This document shows, in pieces, positions 15,898-24,223 of a stretch of 64,000 bases of DNA. The first letter of the stretch is position 1. The number at the start of each line of letters is the position of its first letter. The notes below the pieces were generated by a model. That model saw only the letters and a list, made by a program, of their open reading frames with translations. It was not told where the DNA came from and searched no databases. This DNA comes from Gaiellasilicea sp963730405 (lineage in GTDB: Bacteria; Actinomycetota; Thermoleophilia; Gaiellales; Gaiellaceae), in contig CAVSRW010000002.1 of assembly GCA_963730405.1 (NCBI GenBank), positions 1 to 64,000 on the forward strand. The letters are read 5' to 3'. Both the position numbers and the translations under genes were made by a program.

Positions 15898-17022
15898 CTA
15901 GACGGCCGGTGCCGCGAGGACGTCCTCGAGCGGCGTGTGGTCGAGCCCGTGCGCCTCGGCGACGGCCTCGTAGGTGATCTTGCCGTCGACGACGTTGACG
16001 CCGCGGGCGAGAGCCCGGTCGCGCGCCACCGCCGCGGCAAGCCCGTGGTCGGCGATCGCCTCGACGTACGGCAGCGTCACGTTCGTCAGCGCCTTCGTCG
16101 ACGTGATCGGGACGGCGCCCGGCATGTTCGCGACGCAGTAGTGGATGACGCCGTCGACTTCGTAGACGGGGTCGTCGTGTGTCGTCGCGTGCGAGGTCTC
16201 CGCGCAGCCGCCCTGGTCGATCGCGACGTCGCAGAAGACGCTGCCCTGCTTCATCCCCTGCACCATCTCGCGGGTCAGCAGCTTCGGCGCGAGCGCACCG
16301 GGGATCAGGACCGCGCCGATGACGACGTCGGCGTCCCGCACCGACTCCTCGATCTGCAGCGTCGAGGACATGACGAGGCTGACGCGGCCGTGCAGTGTCT
16401 CCTCGAGATGTCGCATCCGGTCGACGGAGCGCTCGAGGATCGTGACCTGGGCGCCGAGGCCGAGCGCGATCACGGCGGCGTTGTAGCCGACGATGCCGCC
16501 TCCGATGACGACGACCTTTCCCGGCGCGACGCCCGCGACGCCGCTGAGCAGCAGCCCCCGTCCGCCTTTCGGCCGCTCGAGGTAGTGCGCGCCCGCCTGC
16601 GCGGCAAGCCGGCCGGCGACCTCGCTCATCGGTGCCAGCAGCGGCAGCCGGCGATCCTCGGTCTCGACGGTCTCGTACGCGACCGCGCTGATCCCACTGT
16701 CGACGAGCGCGCGCGTGAGCGGCTCGTCGGCGGCGATGTGCAGGTACGTGAAGAGGACGAGCCCCTCGCGCAGGCGCGGGTACTCGGACGCGATCGGCTC
16801 CTTAACCTTGAGCAGGAGCTCGGCGCTCTCCCAGACCTCGCCCACCGAGGCGATCCGGGCGCCGGTGGCCTCGTACTGCTCGTCGGGGAACTGGCTGCCC
16901 GCGCCGGCCCCCGTCTCGACGACGACGTCGTGCCCGCTCTGGACGAGCTCGCGCGCACCGGCGGGCGTCAGCGCGACGCGGTACTCCTGCGGCTTGATCT
17001 CCTTGGCGACGCCGATGCGCAT
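15898..17022 (-). CDS. ald: Alanine dehydrogenase
   Basis: An NAD-dependent enzyme interconverting alanine and pyruvate plus ammonia, 374 residues. MRIGVAKEIKPQEYRVALTP at the N-terminus, the catalytic lysine/histidine region (LLLKVKEPIASEYP, LFTYLHIAADE), the dinucleotide motif VVIGGGIVGYNAA near residue 170 and the C-terminal NMPGAVPITSTKALTNVTLPY are all present. It stands alone between convergent and co-directional neighbours and probably feeds alanine nitrogen and carbon into central metabolism. Confidence 0.95.
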   Translation of the reverse strand: MRIGVAKEIKPQEYRVALTPAGARELVQSGHDVVVETGAGAGSQFPDEQYEATGARIASVGEVWESAELLLKVKEPIASEYPRLREGLVLFTYLHIAADEPLTRALVDSGISAVAYETVETEDRRLPLLAPMSEVAGRLAAQAGAHYLERPKGGRGLLLSGVAGVAPGKVVVIGGGIVGYNAAVIALGLGAQVTILERSVDRMRHLEETLHGRVSLVMSSTLQIEESVRDADVVIGAVLIPGALAPKLLTREMVQGMKQGSVFCDVAIDQGGCAETSHATTHDDPVYEVDGVIHYCVANMPGAVPITSTKALTNVTLPYVEAIADHGLAAAVARDRALARGVNVVDGKITYEAVAEAHGLDHTPLEDVLAAPAV

Positions 17023-17032
17023 TTGCCGGGCA

Positions 17033-17038
17033 ACGATA
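17033..17038 (-). promoter_or_regulatory. -10 hexamer TATCGT for ald
   Basis: TANNNT ending 10 bases before the ald ATG on the minus strand. Confidence 0.45.
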
Positions 17039-17050
17039 CCGTCCCGCCTC

Positions 17051-18832
17051 CTACGGACCGCGCACGGTTACGAACACACGCCCGTTTGCCACGGCGACCT
17101 CGCGGACCGTGTGGCCGATCGGGACGACGAGCTCGGTCTCGCCGCTGCGCGCGTCGACGCGCCGCACCGTTTCATCCGCGTCGCTCGTGATCCAGAGTGC
17201 GCCCTCGTCGAACGCAAGCCCGAGCGGAAGAGGCCCGGCGGGAATCGTTCGCTGCGGCAGCCCGGACGCCGGGTCCAGCTCCCAGATGGCGTCGGCGATC
17301 CGGACCGCGACCCAAAGCCGACCGGACGCGTAGAGGACTTCGCTCGGATCCGAGACGAGCCTCACGACGTCGACGTCGCGATCGCCGCTCACACGGAACC
17401 GTTCGAGACCGACCACCGTTCCCGGCTGTCGCGACGTGTTGAGCCCGACCCACATCCATCCCCCGCCGACGGCGATCTGGGGATGCCATCGGCCGCCTGC
17501 CTCGGTCGTGCTCCGAATTTCGCCGGTCGCCGGATCGAGCTCGGTGACCTCATCGCCGTGCGACAGCCAGACGCTGCCACCCCCAACCGCGACGCCGGCG
17601 GGGCCGCGTTCGAAGCCGGTAGGAAGGGGACCGACGCGCTCGGCGAAGGACAGCTTGAGCCGCGCGAGCCCGTCACGATCGACACGCCAAAGCACGTGGT
17701 CGAAACCGCCGGCGACCCAGACTTGATCGCCGTCCGCCGCGAGGTCCGTCGGCTCGAAGCCGAGTCCGACTATCTTCGTCACCTGGAGGGTCTCCGGATC
17801 GATCCGAGACAGCGTCCGATCGCTGACGTTCGCCGCCCAGACCGTTCCGGCGCCGGCGACGACCATCTCCGGCCCTCGCCCGACGGGTATCGCGGTGAGG
17901 ATGTCGCCGCTGTCGGAATCGACGACAGCGACGGAGTCTGCCGGCACGACGATGTCCGCGGCGGGCTCTTCGCCCGTGAACGCGAGGATGCCCGCCACGA
18001 GGATTGCGGCGGTGAGGAGGCCGGCGCCGAGGTACGCGGCGAGCGGCAGGCGCTTGCGGCGGCGCTCGCCCGAGGCTTCCATGGGCGGAGGCGTCGGCGC
18101 CGGCAGGCGCAGGTCTCGGTCATGGGCGAGGATCCGCCGCTCGAGCTCCCGTAGCTCCTCGTCCGGCTCGAGCCCGAGCTCGTCCCGCAGGATGCGCCGC
18201 GCCTCGCGGAACTCCGCCAGCGCGTCGGCCTGACGGCTGGACCGGTACAGCGCGAGCATCAGCTGGCCGCGCAGGCGCTCGTCGAGCGGATGGGCCGCGA
18301 CGAGCCGCTCCAGCTCCACGAGCACGTCGTCGTGGCGGCCGAGCTCGAGCTCGGCCGCGAGCCGCCGCTTCAGCACGCGGAGCCGCAGCTCTTCCAGGCG
18401 GGCGATCTCCGTCTGGGCGAACTCGAGGTCGGCGAACTCGGCGAGCGGCGGGCCCCGCCACAGCGCCAGCGCGTTCTGCAGGAGCTGAACCCGCTCCCCG
18501 GCTGGCCGTGCGGCGGCGTCGGCGACGATCTGCTCGACCTGTTGCTCGTCGAGCGCGCCCTCGGGAACCCGGAGGGTGTAGCCGGGCGGCGTCGTCTGCA
18601 GCGCGTCCGCGCCGAGCACCTTGCGCAGATGCGAGACGTACACCTGCACGTTCTTGGCCGCGGTCGGCGGCGGGCGGCCGTTCCAGAGCTCCTCGACGAT
18701 CCGGTCGACCGAAACCGGCTCGTTGCGGTGCACGAGCAGCAGTGCCAGGAGCGCGCGCTGCTTGGTACCGCCGAGCGGACGCGCGTTTCCCGCGGAGACG
18801 ACCTCGAGCGGACCGAGGATCCGGAACTGCAT
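17051..18832 (-). CDS. SARP/BTAD regulator with transmembrane anchor and beta-propeller
   Basis: A 593-residue protein started at the ATG at 18832 (MQFRILGPLEVV). Residues 1-90 are an OmpR-type winged helix (TKQRALLALLL, KNVQVYVSHLRKVLG); 95-240 are a bacterial transcriptional activation domain with TPR-like helices. A transmembrane helix (LGAGLLTAAILVAGILAF) lies near 265-285, and the rest is a seven-bladed-type propeller with repeated W-V-A/T-x-x-x-D-x-V/L-x-R-x-D blades. The architecture places DNA binding in the cytoplasm and a sensor outside. It is divergent from a small secreted protein, with six 11-base direct repeats between them, so it probably controls both (inference). Confidence 0.88.
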   Translation of the reverse strand: MQFRILGPLEVVSAGNARPLGGTKQRALLALLLVHRNEPVSVDRIVEELWNGRPPPTAAKNVQVYVSHLRKVLGADALQTTPPGYTLRVPEGALDEQQVEQIVADAAARPAGERVQLLQNALALWRGPPLAEFADLEFAQTEIARLEELRLRVLKRRLAAELELGRHDDVLVELERLVAAHPLDERLRGQLMLALYRSSRQADALAEFREARRILRDELGLEPDEELRELERRILAHDRDLRLPAPTPPPMEASGERRRKRLPLAAYLGAGLLTAAILVAGILAFTGEEPAADIVVPADSVAVVDSDSGDILTAIPVGRGPEMVVAGAGTVWAANVSDRTLSRIDPETLQVTKIVGLGFEPTDLAADGDQVWVAGGFDHVLWRVDRDGLARLKLSFAERVGPLPTGFERGPAGVAVGGGSVWLSHGDEVTELDPATGEIRSTTEAGGRWHPQIAVGGGWMWVGLNTSRQPGTVVGLERFRVSGDRDVDVVRLVSDPSEVLYASGRLWVAVRIADAIWELDPASGLPQRTIPAGPLPLGLAFDEGALWITSDADETVRRVDARSGETELVVPIGHTVREVAVANGRVFVTVRGP

Positions 18833-18843
18833 CGCGAACGGTG

Positions 18844-18849
18844 ACGCTA
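18844..18849 (-). promoter_or_regulatory. -10 hexamer TAGCGT for the SARP gene
   Basis: Preceded by TG (TGTAGCGT, extended -10) and 11 bases before the ATG; the 11-base repeats start 8 bases upstream of it. Confidence 0.45.
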
Positions 18850-18857
18850 CACCGGGA

Positions 18858-18923
18858 CAAACCGGCGGACAACCACCGCGTAAGCGCGCGTCAACCGCTT
18901 TCAGACCGCCGCGAAACCGGCCC
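18858..18923. promoter_or_regulatory. Six 11-base direct repeats, probable SARP operator
   Basis: The units are CAAACCGGCGG, ACAACCACCGC, GTAAGCGCGCG, TCAACCGCTTT, CAGACCGCCGC and GAAACCGGCCC, in exact 11-base register with the core AACCG at positions 3-7. OmpR-type and SARP regulators bind direct repeats spaced by one helical turn. The array sits between the SARP gene and the secreted-protein gene. Confidence 0.65.
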
Positions 18924-18979
18924 GCCGCACACTCGTTGCCAATCGGCCGTAGCGGACGGCCGGAACCGAAGGAGCAGAG

Positions 18980-19309
18980 ATGAAGCGCATCTTTCAGACC
19001 ATGATCCTCGTGGTCGCCGTGTCCGCGCTGCTCGCCCCGAGCGCGCTCGCGGATCGCCCGGACGACCGCGCGGAGGCGCGCGGGCCGGGTGCGCTCGTCG
19101 CGTCGAGCGCCATCCGTCCGGACGACCAGGCCGGCACGCGCGGGCCGGGCTCGATCCCGCCGGTCGTCGTGGCGGCCGGAGCGTCCGCCGACGGCTTCGA
19201 CTGGACCGACGCGGGCGTGGGTGCGGTCGGAGCGTTCGGGCTCGCGCTGCTCGTGCTGGGCGCGCACCAGGTCGCGACGCGAGCGCGGAGCGATCACGCG
19301 ACGGCGTGA
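18980..19309 (+). CDS. Small exported protein with RPDD-RGPG repeats and C-terminal helix
   Basis: A 109-residue protein behind a good GGAG site. The signal peptide (MKRIFQTMILVVAVSALLAPSALA) is followed by two copies of a motif, RPDDRAEARGPGAL and RPDDQAGTRGPGSI. A hydrophobic helix then follows (GVGAVGAFGLALLVLGAHQVA) with a short basic tail. It should lie mainly outside, anchored by the helix. Its upstream region carries the SARP repeats, suggesting it is a regulated envelope protein; its function is unknown. Confidence 0.78.
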   Translation: MKRIFQTMILVVAVSALLAPSALADRPDDRAEARGPGALVASSAIRPDDQAGTRGPGSIPPVVVAAGASADGFDWTDAGVGAVGAFGLALLVLGAHQVATRARSDHATA

Positions 19310-19330
19310 CCTCGGGCACGTCGGAACGGC

Positions 19331-19358
19331 GACGAGGGCGGCTCCGGCCGCCCTCGTC
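19331..19358. terminator. Bidirectional hairpin terminator
   Basis: A perfect 12-base stem GACGAGGGCGGC/GCCGCCCTCGTC with a TCCG loop between two convergent genes. There is no T-run, so termination would rely on stem strength or Rho. Confidence 0.6.
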
Positions 19359-19369
19359 CTGTCCGGCCC

Positions 19370-20143
19370 TTACGAGGCCAGCCGCTCGACGAGCGCCCGC
19401 TCCTCGGGGCCGAGCCAGGGTGGCTCGCCCGCGACGGCGTTCTCGGCCGCCCGTGCCGGCCTCGACGTCGCCGGCAGCACGAGATCGACGCGAGGGTCGG
19501 AGAGCACCCACTTCAGCAGCGCCTGCGGCCAGGTCTCGACGCCGAACGACCGCAAGGGCGCGAGCTCGACCTGCTCCGGCGGCCGCCTCAGCAGCTCGCC
19601 CGAGCCGAACGGCTCCATCACGACCACGGCGACGCCGAGCTCGGAGGCGAGCGGCAGCAGCTCTCGCTCCGCCGTCCGCTCCCGCGGGTTCAACGGCAGC
19701 TGGACGGTCTGGAAGCGGCCGGTACGGAGCGCGCGCCCGAGCTCGCCGAAGGCCGAGGGCGCGTAGTGGGTGACGCCGAGCCTGCCGATCCGGCCCGCCT
19801 CGCGCTCGGCCTCGAGCCACGGGAGGTGCCGCTCCCAGGCGACGAGGTTGTGCACCTGCTCGACGTCGACGAGGCCACCGAACCAGCGGAGCTGGTCCTC
19901 GTACTGCTGCCGGGCCTCGGCCGCCGACGACGTCCAGATCTTCGTCAGCACAGTCGCCTCAGCGCGCCGGGACTCGAGCGCCGCCCCGAGCGCCTCCTCG
20001 GAGCCGTACATCGGCGAGGTGTCGAAGCGGCGGACGCCCGCGTCGAGCGCCGCGGCGACGACCTCGCGCGCGAGGCGGACGTCGTCGCGGAAGGTATTCC
20101 ACGTGCCGAGGCCGACGACGGGCCCGAGCCTGCGCTCCTCCAT
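19370..20143 (-). CDS. Aldo/keto reductase
   Basis: A 257-residue (alpha/beta)8 NADPH-dependent reductase, on the short side for the family. The catalytic tetrad is visible: D in RRFDTSPMYGSEEALG with the active tyrosine, K in TVLTKIWTS and H in DVEQVHNLVAW. The C-terminal cofactor region is LVLPATSRPARAAEN. The ATG at 20143 overlaps the stop of the DUF3866 gene (ATGA). The substrate is not predictable. Confidence 0.9.
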   Translation of the reverse strand: MEERRLGPVVGLGTWNTFRDDVRLAREVVAAALDAGVRRFDTSPMYGSEEALGAALESRRAEATVLTKIWTSSAAEARQQYEDQLRWFGGLVDVEQVHNLVAWERHLPWLEAEREAGRIGRLGVTHYAPSAFGELGRALRTGRFQTVQLPLNPRERTAERELLPLASELGVAVVVMEPFGSGELLRRPPEQVELAPLRSFGVETWPQALLKWVLSDPRVDLVLPATSRPARAAENAVAGEPPWLGPEERALVERLAS

Positions 20144-21084
20144 CAGCCGAGCAGCCTGCGCGCGGCAACACCCGCGGCGAAGGCGGCGCGGAAGAAGGTC
20201 GGGTCGTCGCCCGGGCCGCGGCCCATGTGCGAGAGCGGGAGACCGGCGCACGCCTCCTCCCACCCGAGCCCGTCGGCGTCGTCGGGGACGAGCACGTCGC
20301 CGAGGCAGCGGTCGAGCACGGCCTGCGCGTGGTGCGAGACGCCGCGGTGCCGCTCGCGCGGATCCGCCTCCGACGTACGGACTGCGAGCACGGGCCGTCC
20401 GTCCAGAGCCGATGCGGTGTTCGCGACGTCGGCGAGCGAGAGAGCGCCGTGGCCGAGCGGCGTTCCCGTGCCCACGATTCCGGGGCCGACGGAGCAGACG
20501 ACGGCGTCGTGGCCGTCCCTCGCCGCCAGCACCAAGGCCGCCGCCGCCGAGACACAGTCGTCGTCGCCGTCGAGACACGGTGCGACCGCGATCGCCGTGC
20601 TGACGAGACCCCGCTCCTTCAGCGTCCGGATCGTGTCCGAGAGCGGCAGGGGCAGCGCGCCGCCCTGCACCTGCACGTATGCCACGCGCTTCCCGGACAG
20701 TGCGGCGCACACCGGCGCGACCTGGCTGTGGAGTGTGCAGAGAACGACCGGCATCCCTGCGAGCGTCTCCGGCAGCCCGCCGTCCTCCTCCCCACGCCGC
20801 AAGGCCACTTGCCCGGGGGTGTACGGCAGCGCCATCACGTGCGCGCCGTCCTCGGCCGGCAGACCGAGGCCGCGCGTCAGGTTCGCGTAGAGGACGTCGA
20901 AGCCGCCGGAGCCGAGCTCGAGCAGCCGCGCCTGCTCGTTGACGAGCACGTCGTCCCCCACTTCGACCTCGCCCGTGAGCCGGGGGTAGGCGAGGCAGGC
21001 GATCCCGTCGACTTCGAGTCGGACGAGCCCCGGTAGCTCCTCGACGACCGCCGAGACCGTGCCGCGTCTAAGCCCGAGCGGCAT
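20143..21084 (-). CDS. DUF3866 family protein
   Basis: A 313-residue protein matching the actinobacterial DUF3866 family as I recognise it: VRLEVDGIACLAYPRLTGEVEVGDDVLVN, VMALPYTPGQVA, AYVQVQGGALPLPLSDTIRTLK and GPGIVGTGTPLGHGAL. It has no transmembrane segments. The role is undescribed. It overlaps the M20 peptidase gene upstream by 17 bases and the aldo/keto reductase downstream by 3, so the three form one transcript. Confidence 0.82.
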   Translation of the reverse strand: MPLGLRRGTVSAVVEELPGLVRLEVDGIACLAYPRLTGEVEVGDDVLVNEQARLLELGSGGFDVLYANLTRGLGLPAEDGAHVMALPYTPGQVALRRGEEDGGLPETLAGMPVVLCTLHSQVAPVCAALSGKRVAYVQVQGGALPLPLSDTIRTLKERGLVSTAIAVAPCLDGDDDCVSAAAALVLAARDGHDAVVCSVGPGIVGTGTPLGHGALSLADVANTASALDGRPVLAVRTSEADPRERHRGVSHHAQAVLDRCLGDVLVPDDADGLGWEEACAGLPLSHMGRGPGDDPTFFRAAFAAGVAARRLLG

Positions 21085-22186
21085 CGACCAGCGCCAGCGT
21101 CACCTCGACCATGGCGTCGAGATCGGCGACCGCGATGTGCTCGTCGGCGGTGTGGATCTCCATCATCCCGTTCGCCAGGTTGAGGCAGGGGAGCCCCTTC
21201 GCGTTGAACACGTTCGCGTCGGCTCCGCCCCCGGTCAGCGTCGGCACGAAGTCGTGCCCGCAGCGCTCGAGCGCCGTCCGCGCGAGCTGCACGATCGGAT
21301 CGGAGTCCCTGAAGCGGTAACCCTGGTACGTCTCGCTCACCTCGGTCTCGAGGGTGCACTCCGTGACGGTCGCGGCGAAGGCGAAGGTGTCGAGCATCTC
21401 CTGGACGAGCTCGGCGAGCTTGCGGGCGTCGTGGGATCGCGCCTCTGCCTCCAGCTCGCACCACTCGGGGACGATGTTGCGCGCGCTGCCACCGGAGATC
21501 AGCCCGACGTTCGCCGTCGTCTCCTCGTCGATCCGCCCCAGACGGAGGTCGGCGATCGCCTTCGACGCCGCCACGATCGCGGAGCGCCCCTCCTCCGGGA
21601 CCATGCCGGAGTGTGCGGGCCTGCCGTGGAAGCGCACCAGCATCGACCGCTGGTACGGCGCCCCCATGATCACGTCGCCGACCGGGGCCGCCTGGTCGTA
21701 GACGAAGCCCAGCTCGGCCTCCAGCTTCGTGTGGTCGAAGGCGCCCGCGCCGAGCAGGCCGACCTCCTCCTTCGGCGTGAAGAGGAGCTCGACGCCCGCA
21801 TGCGGACGGCCTTCGGAGACGATCCGCCGCGCGGCCTCGATCATCACGACGACAGCCGATTTGTTGTCTGCACCGAGGATCGTCCCGCCCGCGTTCCGGA
21901 CCACGTCGTCCTCGACCACGGGCTCGAGCGAGCCCTGCGGCGGCACCGTGTCGAGGTGCGCGCAGAAGAAGATCGGCGTCCCCTCGACCCGACCCGGCAG
22001 GCGGCAGAGCAGGTTCCCGATCGTCGAGCCGATCGCCGCCCCGGCATCGTCCTCTTCCACATCGAGGCCGAGCAGGCGGAGCTCTCGGACGACACGGTCG
22101 GCGACCGGCCGCTCCTCACCCGGTGGGCTCGCGATCCGGCAGAGCTCGAGGAAGAAGCCGAGAATCGAACTAGGAGCTTCGAGCAC
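21068..22186 (-). CDS. M20 family metallopeptidase (PepT-like)
   Basis: A 372-residue di-zinc aminopeptidase of the M20/M25/M40 group. Metal ligands are visible in FFCAHLDTVPP, GADNKSAV, TPKEEVGLLGA and the C-terminal MEIHTADEHI; the dimerisation lid is MLVRFHGRPAHSGMVPEEG and the late GGGADANVF block completes the site. Closest in style to tripeptidase T-like proteins. The GTG start at 22186 is divergent from a PAS gene. Confidence 0.9.
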   Translation of the reverse strand: MLEAPSSILGFFLELCRIASPPGEERPVADRVVRELRLLGLDVEEDDAGAAIGSTIGNLLCRLPGRVEGTPIFFCAHLDTVPPQGSLEPVVEDDVVRNAGGTILGADNKSAVVVMIEAARRIVSEGRPHAGVELLFTPKEEVGLLGAGAFDHTKLEAELGFVYDQAAPVGDVIMGAPYQRSMLVRFHGRPAHSGMVPEEGRSAIVAASKAIADLRLGRIDEETTANVGLISGGSARNIVPEWCELEAEARSHDARKLAELVQEMLDTFAFAATVTECTLETEVSETYQGYRFRDSDPIVQLARTALERCGHDFVPTLTGGGADANVFNAKGLPCLNLANGMMEIHTADEHIAVADLDAMVEVTLALVDAARA

Positions 22187-22193
22187 GTTTCGC

Positions 22194-22199
22194 TACCTT
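22194..22199 (+). promoter_or_regulatory. -10 hexamer TACCTT for the PAS gene
   Basis: TANNNT exactly 6 bases before the ATG at 22206. Confidence 0.5.
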
Positions 22200-22205
22200 T
22201 CAAGT

Positions 22206-22556
22206 ATGAGCGTCGCCGAGCCGCTGATTCAAGCAAGTCTCATTGGGGAGGCCGTCGACAACGGTCCGGCGGCGATCTTCGTCGCGGACGACGAGGGCCG
22301 GTACATCGCCGTCAACACCTTCGCGTGCGAGCTGCTCGGGTACACCCGCAGCGAGCTGCTCTCGTTGACCGTTCAGGACGTCGCCCCGGACGAGGCCGCC
22401 GCGGCGAGCTTCGCGAAGCTCCTGCGTGACGGCGTCCTCGAGGGCACGACCGTCGTGCGCCACAAGGACGGCGGCGACGTCACGATCGAGTGGCGCGCGA
22501 CTCGCACCACCGCTGCCGGGATGGAGTTCTTCGTCGCGGTTGCGATCCCGGTCTAG
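22206..22556 (+). CDS. Stand-alone PAS domain protein
   Basis: A 116-residue protein made of one PAS fold: NGPAAIFVADDEGRYIAVNTFACELLGYTRSELLSLTVQDV, then VVRHKDGGDVTIEWRATRT and a closing strand MEFFVAVAIPV. No output domain is attached, so it may act on a partner by protein contact or bind a small ligand. It ends in a 4-base tail-to-tail overlap with pyrG. Confidence 0.85.
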   Translation: MSVAEPLIQASLIGEAVDNGPAAIFVADDEGRYIAVNTFACELLGYTRSELLSLTVQDVAPDEAAAASFAKLLRDGVLEGTTVVRHKDGGDVTIEWRATRTTAAGMEFFVAVAIPV

Positions 22557-24223
22557 CCGGCGGCGCGCAGCGGCACGCCCGAGCGGGCGCGACGGCGCTC
22601 CGCCGCCGCCCCGACGAACTCGCGGAAGAGCGGCGCCGGCCGGGTCGGCCGCGACTTGAACTCCGGGTGGAACTGGCTGGCGACGAACCACGGGTGGTCG
22701 GGCAGCTCGACGATCTCCACGAGCCGGCCCTCCTGGAACGTCCCGGAGACGACGAGCCCGGCGGCGATCAGCTGGTCGCGGTACTGGTTGTTCACCTCGT
22801 AGCGGTGGCGGTGCCGCTCGTGGATGACCGCCTCGTCGTAGACGTCCCGCGTCCGCGTCCCCTCGGCGACCTCGACCGCCTGCGCGCCGAGCCGCATCGT
22901 GCCGCCGAGGTCCTCGATCTCCTTCTGCTCGGGCAGGAGGTCGATCACCGGATACGGCGTCTCCGGATCCATCTCGGTCGAGTTCGCGCCCTCGAGGCCC
23001 GCGACGTGCCGTGCGAACTCGGAGACCGCGACATGCATGCCGAGGCAGATGCCGAGGTATGGGATCCCACGCTCGCGCGCGACCTGGCAGGCGAGGATCT
23101 TCCCCTCCCAGCCGCGCGAGCCGAAGCCGCCGGGAACGAGCACCCCGTCGACCTCCTCGAGCAGGTCGGCCGCCTCCTCGTAGGACATGTCCTCCGCGTC
23201 GACCCACTGGACGCGCACGCGCGCGCCCTGGTGCACCCCGGCGTGCTTCAGCGCTTCGTGCACCGAGAGATACGCGTCGTGGAGCTTCACGTACTTGCCG
23301 ACGAGCGCGATCGTGACCTCCTCACTCCGCTCATCAGACCTGAGCTCCCCGATCCGGTCGATCAGGTCCTGCCACTCGCCGAGCACCGCCGGCGGCGCGT
23401 CGATGCCCAGCTTGCGGACGACGAGCTCGTCGAGCCCCTGCTCCTGCAGCACCGCGGGCACGAGGTAGACGTCCGGGACGTCCGGCGAGGCGATCACGGA
23501 GCGGATGTCCACGTCGGCGAAGAGGGCGATCTTGTCCTTGATGTCCTGCGAGAGCTCCTCGTGCGAGCGGCAGACGATCACGTCGGGGTGGATACCGATC
23601 CGGCGCAGCTCGTTGACCGAGTGCTGCGTCGGCTTGGTCTTCAGCTCGCCGGCGGCCTCGATGTAGGGGACGAGCGTGCAGTGGAGGTAGAGCACGTTCT
23701 CGGGGCCGACCTCGCGCCGGAACTGGCGGATCGCCTCGAGGAACGGGAGCGACTCGATGTCGCCGACGGTGCCGCCGATCTCGGAGATGACGATGTCGAC
23801 CGGGGCCGCCTTGGCCGCCCGCTTGACCCGCGCCTTGATCTCGTTCGTGATGTGCGGGATCACCTGCACGGTGGCGCCGAGGAACTCGCCCTTGCGCTCC
23901 TTGCGGAGCACGGCGTCCCAGATCGCTCCGGCGCTGTGGCTCGCGTTCCGCGACATGTTCTCGTCCACGAACCGCTCGTAGTGGCCGATGTCGAGATCGG
24001 TCTCGGCGCCGTCCTCGGTGACGAACACCTCGCCGTGCTGGAAGGGGCTCATCGTGCCCGGGTCGACGTTCAGGTACGGGTCGAACTTCTGCGCCTGGAC
24101 GCGGAGGCCGCGCGACTTCAGCAGCCGGCCGAGCGAGGCGGCGACGATGCCCTTGCCGAGCGCGGAGACGACACCGCCGGTGACGAAGATGTACTTCGTC
24201 TGCCCGGTCTCGTTCGCGCTCAT
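22553..24223 (-). CDS. pyrG: CTP synthase
   Basis: A 556-residue CTP synthetase converting UTP to CTP with glutamine nitrogen. The synthetase domain starts TKYIFVTGGVVSALGKGI and has QAQKFDPYLNVDPGTMSP; the C-terminal class I glutamine amidotransferase domain has PGGFGSRGWEGK, the nucleophile cysteine in YLGICLGMH and the HPEFKSRP histidine/glutamate. It sits at its usual place downstream of mctB and steA in actinobacteria, here coupled by ATGA to the glycosyltransferase fusion. Confidence 0.97.
   Translation of the reverse strand: MSANETGQTKYIFVTGGVVSALGKGIVAASLGRLLKSRGLRVQAQKFDPYLNVDPGTMSPFQHGEVFVTEDGAETDLDIGHYERFVDENMSRNASHSAGAIWDAVLRKERKGEFLGATVQVIPHITNEIKARVKRAAKAAPVDIVISEIGGTVGDIESLPFLEAIRQFRREVGPENVLYLHCTLVPYIEAAGELKTKPTQHSVNELRRIGIHPDVIVCRSHEELSQDIKDKIALFADVDIRSVIASPDVPDVYLVPAVLQEQGLDELVVRKLGIDAPPAVLGEWQDLIDRIGELRSDERSEEVTIALVGKYVKLHDAYLSVHEALKHAGVHQGARVRVQWVDAEDMSYEEAADLLEEVDGVLVPGGFGSRGWEGKILACQVARERGIPYLGICLGMHVAVSEFARHVAGLEGANSTEMDPETPYPVIDLLPEQKEIEDLGGTMRLGAQAVEVAEGTRTRDVYDEAVIHERHRHRYEVNNQYRDQLIAAGLVVSGTFQEGRLVEIVELPDHPWFVASQFHPEFKSRPTRPAPLFREFVGAAAERRRARSGVPLRAAG

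Noticed and set aside
18944..18962. Hairpin CGGCCGT/ACGGCCG upstream of the small exported protein as a riboswitch
   Set aside because: A single 7-base stem in GC-rich DNA is expected by chance and no conserved riboswitch core is present.
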